Shown: positions 17,179-23,866 of the stretch, one piece after another
How positions within the stretch are numbered: position 1 is the stretch's first letter
Layout of the letters: every line of letters begins with the position of its first letter
DNA from: Rhodospirillum sp047263945
Lineage (GTDB): Bacteria > Pseudomonadota > Alphaproteobacteria > Rhodospirillales > Rhodospirillaceae
DNA length: 64,000 nt
Direction of reading: 5' to 3'
Assembly: GCF_047263945.1 (NCBI RefSeq)
Contig: NZ_JBLAVB010000006.1
Span: 62,001-126,000 of the forward strand
The notes under the pieces: model-generated
The model's database searches: none
Seen by the model: only the letters and a program-made list of their open reading frames with translations
Told to the model about the DNA's origin: nothing
Made by a program: the position numbers and the translations under genes

Positions 17179-17922
17179 CTAAAGCGTATAGCCGCGTGTC
17201 CGGGCCGTGGCGATCATCTCAAGAAGGTCGATGATGCTGAAAACCGGCAGGCCGGTGGCAGCGCGCAGGGCCGCCGTGTAGGGGGGGAGGTTTGTGCACT
17301 CAAGCACGATGGCGCCAAGGTCCGGATGGGCGTCGCGCAGGGCTATGCCCCGGTCGACGACGTCCCGTTCCAGCGTGGCCCGGTCGAAGCCTTCGCCTCC
17401 CGGTCCGATTGCCTCGGGTGCTCCGCCGCTGAGGATGGCCCTGCGGAACGCTTCGGACGTTTCCATGCCTTGAATGGAGACCGACAGGTCGGTGCCGATG
17501 CCAACGGCGCGGAGGTGGCCTTCCGACAGAACGTCGGCATTGGCCGTCAAAATGCCGACCCGCCGCTTTCGTCCAACCATCTGCGCGACCAGTGGAACCA
17601 TCATTAACCCCGAGCTCACGACGGGAACCGAAACTGCGGCGGCAACGTCGGCCTGGGCGATGGAGAGGAAACCACAACTGGTCGAAATGACCGCGACCCC
17701 CGCCCGTTCCAGGGATTGGGCGGCCCGAATGAAGTCCGGTAACAGGGCGGTCGCGCGGTCCGCTTGGGTAACGACCCGGTCCACAGTGGCGGCTTCAACC
17801 GTTTCCAGGATCACAGGATGGGTAAACGATCCTGGATTGCCGATATCGCCGGGGATCCGGGGAAATCGGGTCTTCAACATCATGACGCCTATGGAGGGGA
17901 GTATTTTCTGGCTTTCGATCAT
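17179..17922 (-). CDS. Aspartate/glutamate racemase-superfamily protein
   Basis: A 247-residue protein. Both cysteines expected of a PLP-independent racemase or isomerase are present: Cys in STSCGFLS (about residue 82) and Cys in LECTNLPPY (about 209). IGVMMLKTRFPRIPGDIGNP near the N-terminus is a conserved start in this subgroup, and RRVGILTAN begins the second half. Its ATG overlaps the stop of the Lrp-type gene upstream, so regulator and enzyme are made together. Family activities include racemisation of acidic amino acids, hydantoin racemisation and maleate isomerisation. With a DadA-like enzyme nearby, amino-acid racemisation is plausible but unproven. Confidence 0.85.
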   Translation of the reverse strand: MIESQKILPSIGVMMLKTRFPRIPGDIGNPGSFTHPVILETVEAATVDRVVTQADRATALLPDFIRAAQSLERAGVAVISTSCGFLSIAQADVAAAVSVPVVSSGLMMVPLVAQMVGRKRRVGILTANADVLSEGHLRAVGIGTDLSVSIQGMETSEAFRRAILSGGAPEAIGPGGEGFDRATLERDVVDRGIALRDAHPDLGAIVLECTNLPPYTAALRAATGLPVFSIIDLLEMIATARTRGYTL

Positions 17923-18428
17923 GGGACAAGGTGGAGCTGAAAGTCCTTGGGCATGGCGGTCGGTACGGGCACGGGGGTGAGCTGCTTGCGGTCGAACTTG
18001 CTGGCGAGAATGACGGTGAATTGGGTGGATAGAACCTCTGGCAGTGCGCCGACTTCCTCCAAAATGGCGTCCAGGTCCTCCAGCAAAGGGGCTTCAATCG
18101 CGCAGAACAAGTCGTACTCTCCGGAAAGAGCCATGCACTCCCGGATTTCCGGAAAGTCCCGCAGTTTGCTGGCGAGAAGACCACCACGTCCAGAACGGGC
18201 CTTGATCATCAGCAATCCCCGGACGTGGGATGTGCTTTCCTTCTCTTCGATGATTGCCGTGTAACCACGAATAGTGCCATTGCGTTCGAGCTTGGTGATG
18301 CGTTCATGGACCGTCGATCGCGCCACACGCAAGGACTTGGCCATATCCGATGTGGAGACCCGAGCATTTTCCTTGAGGAGATCGAGAATGCGATGATCCA
18401 AACTGTCCCGCCGCGTGGCCTGGGTCAT
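17919..18428 (-). CDS. Lrp/AsnC-family transcriptional regulator
   Basis: A 169-residue regulator. The helix-turn-helix is at about residues 10-55 (ILDLLKENARVSTSDMAKSL and VARSTVHERITKLE), followed by GTIRGYTAII and the RAM domain with ALSGEYDLFCAIEAP. The ATG at 18428 has AGAGAGG upstream and is preferred to a longer frame. It overlaps the racemase-like gene by 4 bp. A perfect palindrome at 18524-18541 lies about 95 bp upstream, in the gap shared with the divergent LacI-type gene. It is distinct from the Lrp protein at 16736-17161. Confidence 0.9.
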   Translation of the reverse strand: MTQATRRDSLDHRILDLLKENARVSTSDMAKSLRVARSTVHERITKLERNGTIRGYTAIIEEKESTSHVRGLLMIKARSGRGGLLASKLRDFPEIRECMALSGEYDLFCAIEAPLLEDLDAILEEVGALPEVLSTQFTVILASKFDRKQLTPVPVPTAMPKDFQLHLVP

Positions 18429-18523
18429 ATTTGCCTCTCTTTCGTGCAGCCATGAGTCGTCGGCTTGTTTTTGTGCTTGTCGGCATACGTTCCATGAATA
18501 TTGAATGGTAAGCCAGTTTGAAA

Positions 18524-18541
18524 ATGATGGATTACCATCAT
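18524..18541. promoter_or_regulatory. 18-bp palindrome in the Lrp/LacI divergent gap
   Basis: ATGATGG, ATTA, CCATCAT is a perfect 7+4+7 inverted repeat in an AT-rich gap between two divergent regulator genes. It is a good operator candidate for either of them. Confidence 0.45.
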
Positions 18542-18614
18542 AACGATGATTGAAATCCATCTTCGACGGCGGTTTCCTTCCCTATGAAACGGGAGCGGGA
18601 CGAAAGCCAAGGCA

Positions 18615-19649
18615 ATGACGCGAAAGAAAAAGGTGACTTTGAAGGACGTCGCTGATTTGGCGGGGGTCGCGATTGCCACTGCCGATCGTGTCCTGAATGG
18701 ACGCGGCGGGGTTCGTGTCGCGACCGAAGCACGGGTTCTGGAAGCCGCCAGGCGGTTGGGGCTAAACCGCAATCTAGATTTAATTCCCAAAGATACACTG
18801 CGATTTGCGGTTGTCATGAATCGGCCTGACCGGGATATCTACATGCGAATCCAGCGTGCCATACTGGACTACGGCACCCGGTTGGCGGGAAAGGGATTCG
18901 TTTGCAATTTTCTCTTCTATGCGAGTCAGTTGCCGTCGGACGTGGCCCGTCGGATCGAATCCATTCCCGCGACCTTCGATGGCGCCATCGTGGTGACCTT
19001 CGAGCATACCATGGTGACCGACGCGATGGAGCGCCTATGCGAACGGATGCCCGTTGTCACTCTTCTGTCCGATTTGCCCCAAATCGCCCGGATCCACTAT
19101 GCCGGGAGTGGGAATTGGGAGGCGGGCAAGGTCGCGGGCGACATGATGGGCCGTTTCATCGGCTGCGATGCCGGGCAAGTGATGGTCCTGACCCGCCTTC
19201 AACGGTATACGGCCCATCGGGAGCGGGAAATCGCCTTTCGGCAGGTCATGGCCGAGCGCTATCCCGGATTGCGAACCAACCACGTGGTGGAATGCGACAC
19301 GGGGGACGGCGCGGATATTCGGCGCGCCATGGACTATGTCGCCGAGCATGGCCCCTTCCAGGGGCTTTATAATATTTCTTCATGGAACATTGGGGTTGTC
19401 CGTGCCCTGCGCGAGGCGGGGCTGTTGAACGAGGCGGTGCTTGTGACTCATGGGGTGAACCGCCAAGCCCGGGAAATGCTGCGTCTGGAAGAACTGGATC
19501 TGATCATTGAATATGCGGTGGAGGATTACGCCTGTCAGGCTTTGGGAGCCTTGCTCCACTACCACGGTCGGCAATCGGAATTCGATCCCAGGCCACGCCA
19601 CAGGGTGGAGTTTTTTACACGAGAACACTTGCCGCCACGCATGGAATAA
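18615..19649 (+). CDS. LacI-family transcriptional regulator
   Basis: A 344-residue regulator. The N-terminal TLKDVADLAGVAIATADRVLN is a LacI headpiece with the hinge following, and residues about 62-330 form a periplasmic-binding-protein-like domain, with VMNRPDRDIYMRIQRAIL as its first strand-helix unit. Some positions resemble the group that senses sugars or polyols (DAGQVMVLT and RQVMAERYPG). No sugar genes are adjacent; it is divergent from the Lrp/racemase pair and convergent with a DUF697-like gene behind a terminator. Its target is not evident. Confidence 0.88.
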   Translation: MTRKKKVTLKDVADLAGVAIATADRVLNGRGGVRVATEARVLEAARRLGLNRNLDLIPKDTLRFAVVMNRPDRDIYMRIQRAILDYGTRLAGKGFVCNFLFYASQLPSDVARRIESIPATFDGAIVVTFEHTMVTDAMERLCERMPVVTLLSDLPQIARIHYAGSGNWEAGKVAGDMMGRFIGCDAGQVMVLTRLQRYTAHREREIAFRQVMAERYPGLRTNHVVECDTGDGADIRRAMDYVAEHGPFQGLYNISSWNIGVVRALREAGLLNEAVLVTHGVNRQAREMLRLEELDLIIEYAVEDYACQALGALLHYHGRQSEFDPRPRHRVEFFTREHLPPRME

Positions 19650-19789
19650 AGACCGTCCCTCGGAGCGCTCCCGCACATCAGGTTACCCCGGACGAAGCCG
19701 AAATCTCCGCGCACTACCGAAAAAACGCCCAGTGACTTTTCACCATCCAAGGCACCAGACAGGGAATATTTTCCGGTCGCGGGGCAAAG

Positions 19790-19824
19790 AAAAAGGCCGG
19801 GAACCCGCGTTCCCGGCCTTTTTT
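19790..19824. terminator. Bidirectional terminator between convergent genes
   Basis: AAAAAGGCCGGGAAC and GTTCCCGGCCTTTTTT form a perfect 15-bp stem around a 4-nt loop, with A/T tracts at both ends. It lies between the LacI-type gene (plus) and the DUF697-like gene (minus) and would end both transcripts. Confidence 0.9.
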
Positions 19825-19843
19825 ATCACGCGCCTGCGTCGGG

Positions 19844-20425
19844 TCAGGCTGCCTGGACCTCCGGATCGGCAGTCTTGCCAGCCCGGGCCGCCTCATACTG
19901 TTCTTTGAAATAGCCACGCACCTTTTCCGGATCGAAAGTCAGGAAGGTCCCGCCCGACTCGAAGTGCTGGATGAATACCTTACCCAGCGCCCAGGTCGTG
20001 GCGCTGGTCAGCGCGGGCTGCCAGAGGACCGAAGCCACCAAGCCGACGAACGGGATGCTCTTGACCGCCATACCGGTCATATGAGCCGTGGCGATCGGCG
20101 CGAAACTACCCACCAGCGCCCCGATAACGTGGCGGACCCGCTCCTGCTTGAATGGGACGCCGTAGATCCCACCGATGTCCGACAGCATCTTCAACTGCGA
20201 GGCAAGAACCGCCGCCATGTCGAGGCCTGGAACCGGCACCATGCCACCCGCCGCCGACCAGCCCATATGGTGACGCACCCGCTCCAAAGACGCGAGCTCG
20301 TTCGCCGACGGTTCGACCGTCGCGGCGTCCGCCGTCACCGCTTCGCTCGTCTCGTCGGTCGCGGAGGCATCCACCTCTGCGGGCTCGACGTCAGCTTCAT
20401 CCTTCTTCTTCGCACTATCAACCAT
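19844..20425 (-). CDS. DUF697-like membrane protein
   Basis: A 193-residue protein. The first 45 residues are acidic and Ala/Glu/Asp-rich (probably disordered). Residues about 50-150 carry the DUF697 pattern: ERVRHHMGWSAAGGMVPVPG, then LDMAAVLASQLKMLSDIGGIYG and a hydrophobic pair around AVKSIPFVGLVASVLW. The ATG at 20425 with GGGAGG six bases upstream is preferred to the GTG at 20431. Function in this family is poorly known; some members follow GTPase domains. Here it stands alone and ends at the bidirectional terminator. Confidence 0.75.
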   Translation of the reverse strand: MVDSAKKKDEADVEPAEVDASATDETSEAVTADAATVEPSANELASLERVRHHMGWSAAGGMVPVPGLDMAAVLASQLKMLSDIGGIYGVPFKQERVRHVIGALVGSFAPIATAHMTGMAVKSIPFVGLVASVLWQPALTSATTWALGKVFIQHFESGGTFLTFDPEKVRGYFKEQYEAARAGKTADPEVQAA

Positions 20426-20749
20426 ATCCACCTCCCAATTGCAGTGTTTCTACCACCCGTCGCATCTGTACCACAACTCGCCCACGGGGGCACGGTAAAT
20501 CGCTCCCATTCAAAATTTTAGACAGGAACATCGGTAATTCAAGCCCGAGAGCCGACTATCCATTCAGAATCGACATACAAAAGCACTATTGCTTCGCGTC
20601 ATGTTGCCGAAAAAATAATTCGGCGATCCGACATATTACACGACGATGAAGCATTAGGCAGGGTGAGACATATACCATACGGGTTGACCATTCATTATCC
20701 GCAAGCTCATTATGCTGGTTGAAAGCGGTCGCGCCAGCTCTCGAAGGTA
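20426..20749. other. Divergent intergenic region of about 320 bp, AT-rich
   Basis: No gene is seen. The DNA is more AT-rich than its flanks, as expected for promoters in both directions. It contains a short inverted repeat (GCCGAA...TTCGGC near 20606-20624) and one sigma-70-like site, listed separately. Confidence 0.6.
20684..20713 (+). promoter_or_regulatory. Possible sigma-70 promoter for the amidohydrolase gene
   Basis: TTGACC (20684-20689) and CATTAT (20708-20713) are separated by 18 bp, ending about 36 bases before the GTG start at 20750. Match to consensus is fair (5/6 and 4/6). Confidence 0.35.
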
Positions 20750-21955
20750 GTGACGACCGAGGAATTTGACGCGGAACTTGAAATGGGGAACACGATGCTG
20801 GACGGAAGCGGATACCATGGCAGGCTGCTTGATCTCGACATGCACATTCAGCCCTCACCGGATACTTATGAAATCGCCGCTGGCGAAGTCGGGATTCAGT
20901 TCGCGAACATGCTTCGCCAGATGAAGGATCAGGTTCCGCCCGACCAGCAAAAACGCGTCACTTCGCTGATCGCTGATGAAACTTCGGTTTTCACCGACGA
21001 GACCGTGTGGACCATGAAGGGCGCGGTGGCGCCCGGCGCGTTTACCGCTGATGGTCGGTTGAAGTTGTTGGACCGGATGGGTGTGGCGCGCGCGTTGATT
21101 CTCGCCGATCCAGGTATCATGGCGTTGACATTCGCGGACAACGAGCTTGGCGTGCGCACGATGCGCCACTGGAACCGATTCGTCCTCGCCTATATCGAGA
21201 CGGACCCCGTGCGGCTGCGCGCGGCGGCGTTGCTGAACACGCACGACATCGACGTCGCAATCGACGAGGCGGAGCGGATGCTGAAGGCCGGTTGCCGTGC
21301 CTTCGTGCTGCCCAGCGCCAACCCGCCAGGCAAGTTGTCCCCGGCCCACCCGGCGATGGACCGACTGTGGCGCATGATTGAGGAGGCCAACGCGACCGCC
21401 GTGCTGCATGCCGGCGGCGAAATGGGCTTCATGTCCAGTTACGATTGGGCGAACGGCGTCGAGCATCTCAACTTCAGCCCCACCGACATCACGTCCGAGT
21501 GCGAACAGATCAACATCTTCAACTTCACCGCCCTGCAATATGCCCCGCAAAACTTCCTGACGACCATCGTGCTGGGCGGCGTCTTCGACCGCTTCCCCAA
21601 CCTGCGTTTCGGGATGTTCGAGTTGGGCGCGGGCTGGTTGGGACCGACCGCTGAAAAGCTGGATCAGATCAACACCATCTACCGGCGGCGGCTGTCGGAC
21701 GTGCTGTCGATGAAGCCGTCGGAATACATCGAGCGCAATGTCCGTGTCACCCCCTACCGCTTCGAGCCGGTCGCCGATTACGTCGACCGCCACGGTCTGG
21801 CCGACTGCTACTGCTACAGCAGCGACTTCCCGCACCCCGAGGGTGGGACCGAGCCGTTGCGGGAGTTTTCTACCCGCATCGACCGGCTGGGCGAGTCCTA
21901 CGCGGAGCGATTCTTCGTCACCAACGGCGAATGGTTGCTGCCGAACGCGGCCTGA
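20750..21955 (+). CDS. Amidohydrolase-2 family metal-dependent hydrolase (ACMSD-like)
   Basis: About 401 residues of the TIM-barrel amidohydrolase family that includes 2-amino-3-carboxymuconate semialdehyde decarboxylase. Metal-binding residues in LDLDMHIQP (DxH form instead of HxH), the central His in TAVLHAGGEMGF and the Asp in CYSSDFPHPEGG (about residue 365) are visible; the last is a hallmark of the group. The start is a GTG at 20750; ATG at 20783 is an alternative with a weak GGAA upstream. It is not obviously co-transcribed with anything: the next gene is convergent behind a patch of repeats. Being next to the exporter/PKS-NRPS block it could be a tailoring or resistance enzyme, but a catabolic role is equally possible. 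Confidence 0.78.
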   Translation: MTTEEFDAELEMGNTMLDGSGYHGRLLDLDMHIQPSPDTYEIAAGEVGIQFANMLRQMKDQVPPDQQKRVTSLIADETSVFTDETVWTMKGAVAPGAFTADGRLKLLDRMGVARALILADPGIMALTFADNELGVRTMRHWNRFVLAYIETDPVRLRAAALLNTHDIDVAIDEAERMLKAGCRAFVLPSANPPGKLSPAHPAMDRLWRMIEEANATAVLHAGGEMGFMSSYDWANGVEHLNFSPTDITSECEQINIFNFTALQYAPQNFLTTIVLGGVFDRFPNLRFGMFELGAGWLGPTAEKLDQINTIYRRRLSDVLSMKPSEYIERNVRVTPYRFEPVADYVDRHGLADCYCYSSDFPHPEGGTEPLREFSTRIDRLGESYAERFFVTNGEWLLPNAA

Positions 21956-22041
21956 CACCCCAAGAGCCCCCATATGGGCCGGGTCAGGGCCTGATCCAGG
22001 TCTCGACCCGGCGGTTGACGCGGTGACCGGCCAGCGCGGCG

Positions 22042-22200
22042 TCACTGGCCAATGGCGCCGACGCCGAGCGGCACCATCTGCCCGGCTAGGAATTTCTCCT
22101 CCTCCTGCGCGGCGGCGAAGATCGGGCCAAGCCCCTTTGAGGTTTCCAGATTGCGTTCCGGGTCTCCGCCATCGTTCGAATAGCAGGGGTGGACCAGTTC
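22042..22200 (-). pseudogene. 3' remnant of an unidentified protein gene
   Basis: On the minus strand about 52 codons read without interruption to a TGA at 22042-22044, with protein-like composition (VHPCYSNDGGDPERN; GPIFAAAQEEEKFLA). There is no start, and the reading ends abruptly where the 138-bp element begins at 22203. It appears to be the C-terminus of a gene whose upstream part was lost. The family is not recognised. Confidence 0.4.
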
Positions 22201-22202
22201 TT

Positions 22203-22340
22203 ATACCAAGGTGCGGTGAGTTTGCCTCACCGCGCCTTGGAAGCGGCCAAGTGGCCGCCGCGCCTTATGGCGCGTAAAAGCCCGCCTGGCGTTTGAACGC
22301 AGGAAAAGCGGCGTGGGTTTCAACCCGCGCCGCTTGGTAT
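22203..22340. mobile_element. 138-bp MITE-like multi-hairpin element, copy B
   Basis: Same length, ends and internal hairpins as copy A at 9142-9279, in the same orientation. Differences keep pairing: the first stem extends to 15 bp with one G-T pair (AAGGTGCGGTGAG with CTCACCGCGCCTT), and the last stem is fully paired (GCGGCGTGGGTT with AACCCGCGCCGC, one G-T pair). Such compensated changes argue that the RNA or DNA fold matters. Confidence 0.65.
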
Positions 22341-22379
22341 TAGAGCGAAATGGGAAAAGTGTATGCGGTTTTCCGCAAG

Positions 22380-22483
22380 GTACACGACAGTGTCTTTTGG
22401 GCTTGGGGTCTGGACTCTTCGGCCCCAGTGGGCGACGGGGCAAAGCCCCGTGACGGGAAAACACCCCCTGTCGTAAACCGTGG
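22380..22483. repeat. GC-rich palindromic intergenic repeat (family 2, copy 3, inverted)
   Basis: Reverse complement of the blocks seen at 8831-8973: GTACACGACAGTGTCTTTTG at one end, then GGCCCCAGTGGGCGACGGGG, CAAAGCCCCGTGACGGG and CCCTGTCGTAAACCGTGG. It is flanked by GAGCGAAATG (22343) and CATTCCGCTC (about 22496), which are near-complementary and may be the ends of a larger unit. Confidence 0.55.
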
Positions 22484-22534
22484 GCTTTCCGTCTCATTCC
22501 GCTCCAAGTATCTGATTTCAGAAACGTGATCCAA

Positions 22535-22680
22535 TCAGCACCGACATGGGGCGCAGAAGCGGAACAAATCGCGGATGTCTTGCAGAGCCTCCGCATCCAG
22601 GGCGTCCGAGCGCCCTTGAAGGGGATGGTGATGTTGACGCTCAGCGTCCCCCGCTTCAGCCCCTTGTCGTAACCGACTGT
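22535..22680 (-). pseudogene. Frameshifted gene remnant
   Basis: Minus-strand reading GYDKGLKRGTLSVNITIPFKG in one frame continues as ALDAEALQDIRDLFRFCAP in another, so together they look like about 45 codons of a former protein broken by a frameshift. The family is not recognised. It lies between two repeats. Confidence 0.3.
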
Positions 22681-22685
22681 GGCCC

Positions 22686-22732
22686 AGAGTGAACCTGAGC
22701 CAGCTTGACTCAAGCTGACCCAGGTTCACTCT
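22686..22732. repeat. 47-bp inverted repeat (family 3, copy 1) at the 3' end of the SPFH gene
   Basis: AGAGTGAACCTG and CAGGTTCACTCT are perfect arms with a second inner stem (CAGCTTGA/TCAAGCTG); GGCCC/GGGCC extends the outer stem. It starts six bases beyond the stop of the SPFH gene. A 47-bp element with the same architecture abuts the thioesterase stop at 37969-38015. Confidence 0.7.
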
Positions 22733-22738
22733 AGGGCC

Positions 22739-23866
22739 CTAGGGCTTCGCCCCGTCGGACGTGCCGGACGAGGTCGGTTTGGCGGCAGCCGGTTTCGCGG
22801 AAGAGCTCTTCCCGGGCGTGGCCTTGTCCGATGACTTACCGCCAACCGCCGTCGGCTTCGCGTCCGTCTCGGCGCCGGACGACGCATCCTTCCTGACGTC
22901 CTCGTACGCCACATCCTCATCGGAATTTTCAGTGTCCTCACTCGGACCAAGCTTCAGCTCCGTGTCGGTCTTGCCGTCGTCGAGACCGCCCAGGATCACC
23001 GGCAGCCCGCTCTTGCCAGCGCCAATGACGACGATCTTCGCGTTATTCGACTTGGCGAGCCGCTCGGTCGCCTGGATGCCCTGCCATTGCAGATAGCTTT
23101 CGGTCAGGCCCGGCGAGACCTTCAGTTGGAATTTCTCGATGCCGGCGGCCTCGATCTCCTTGCGCTGCGCCTCTTTGGCCTCGCTCAAGAGGCGGAAATC
23201 ATAGGCCTCGTTCTTCTGTTTCGCCCGGTTCTTCGCCTCGATGGCGGCTGCGACCGACTGGGGCAGGGTGATGCCACGGATCAGCACGTCCCACACCTTG
23301 ACAAAGCGGAGCGCCGGGCCCGGCCTCCAGTCAGGCTTGAACATCGTGTCCATGCGCTTCTGCACGTCGCCGGTCAGCGCCGCCTCGATGTCTTCACGCC
23401 GCCGGGAGAAGATCTCCTCCGGCGTGTTGTTCGAGAAACTGTTCCGCGCCATCGAGGCGACCTGAGGCGCGATCAGTTTTTCCTGGTAGTGCGGACCGAC
23501 ATATTTGGCGAGGTCACCGATCTCGTCGGGGTTCAAGCTGAAGCGATAGACCACATCGACGACCATCTTCAGGCCGTCGGACGACAGCACGTCGAGCTTT
23601 TCCTCACCCACCTGAATCTGGCCGTTGAAGATGTACATTTTGTCGGTCGGCAGGATGATATGGATGCCTTCACCGAACAGATGCTGGGTGTCCGTACCGC
23701 CACCGAACCGCCGCCACAACACGCCGTAATGGCCGGGGCCGATTGAGACGAACATCTCGTGTCGGAACACCACGACGAAGAACACCACGGCAAAGGTCAC
23801 CAGCAGCATTTCCGGCGCGCGAAAGGCAAAGAAGCGGCGAACACGTTTCGGTATGAACCTAAGCAT
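22739..23866 (-). CDS. SPFH/Band 7 (prohibitin-like) membrane protein
   Basis: A 375-residue protein. One membrane segment (about residues 20-35, LLVTFAVVFFVVVF) is followed by an SPFH domain, beginning SIGPGHYGVLWRRFGGGTD and extending to about residue 225. A helical Ala/Glu/Lys-rich flotillin-like part follows (AIEAKNRAKQKNEAY ... SEAKEAQRKEIEA), then a low-complexity Ser/Ala/Lys tail from about 305. The ATG at 23866 has GGAG seven bases upstream and overlaps the ABC exporter stop by 8 bp, so the two are coupled. SPFH proteins form membrane rings that scaffold other membrane proteins; here the likely partner is the exporter. Confidence 0.85.
   Translation of the reverse strand: MLRFIPKRVRRFFAFRAPEMLLVTFAVVFFVVVFRHEMFVSIGPGHYGVLWRRFGGGTDTQHLFGEGIHIILPTDKMYIFNGQIQVGEEKLDVLSSDGLKMVVDVVYRFSLNPDEIGDLAKYVGPHYQEKLIAPQVASMARNSFSNNTPEEIFSRRREDIEAALTGDVQKRMDTMFKPDWRPGPALRFVKVWDVLIRGITLPQSVAAAIEAKNRAKQKNEAYDFRLLSEAKEAQRKEIEAAGIEKFQLKVSPGLTESYLQWQGIQATERLAKSNNAKIVVIGAGKSGLPVILGGLDDGKTDTELKLGPSEDTENSDEDVAYEDVRKDASSGAETDAKPTAVGGKSSDKATPGKSSSAKPAAAKPTSSGTSDGAKP

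Larger units (their letters stand above)
21956..22738. other. Gene-poor patch of about 780 bp made of repeats and gene remnants
   Basis: Between two convergent genes lie, in order, a coding-like remnant, a 138-bp hairpin element, an inverted copy of the GGGGCTTTGCCCC family, a second coding-like remnant and a 47-bp inverted repeat. The last two are interrupted in frame, so no intact gene is called. This patch is a plausible recombination border of the biosynthetic cluster. Confidence 0.65.

Noticed and set aside
20855..22045. Minus-strand frame of 396 codons opposite the ACMSD-like hydrolase
   Set aside because: Shadow frame; the plus-strand reading holds the metal-binding motifs.
22201..22713. 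Minus-strand frame of 170 codons across the repeat patch
   Set aside because: It crosses the 138-bp element and an inverted family-2 repeat; only a short central part looks coding and is broken by a frameshift.
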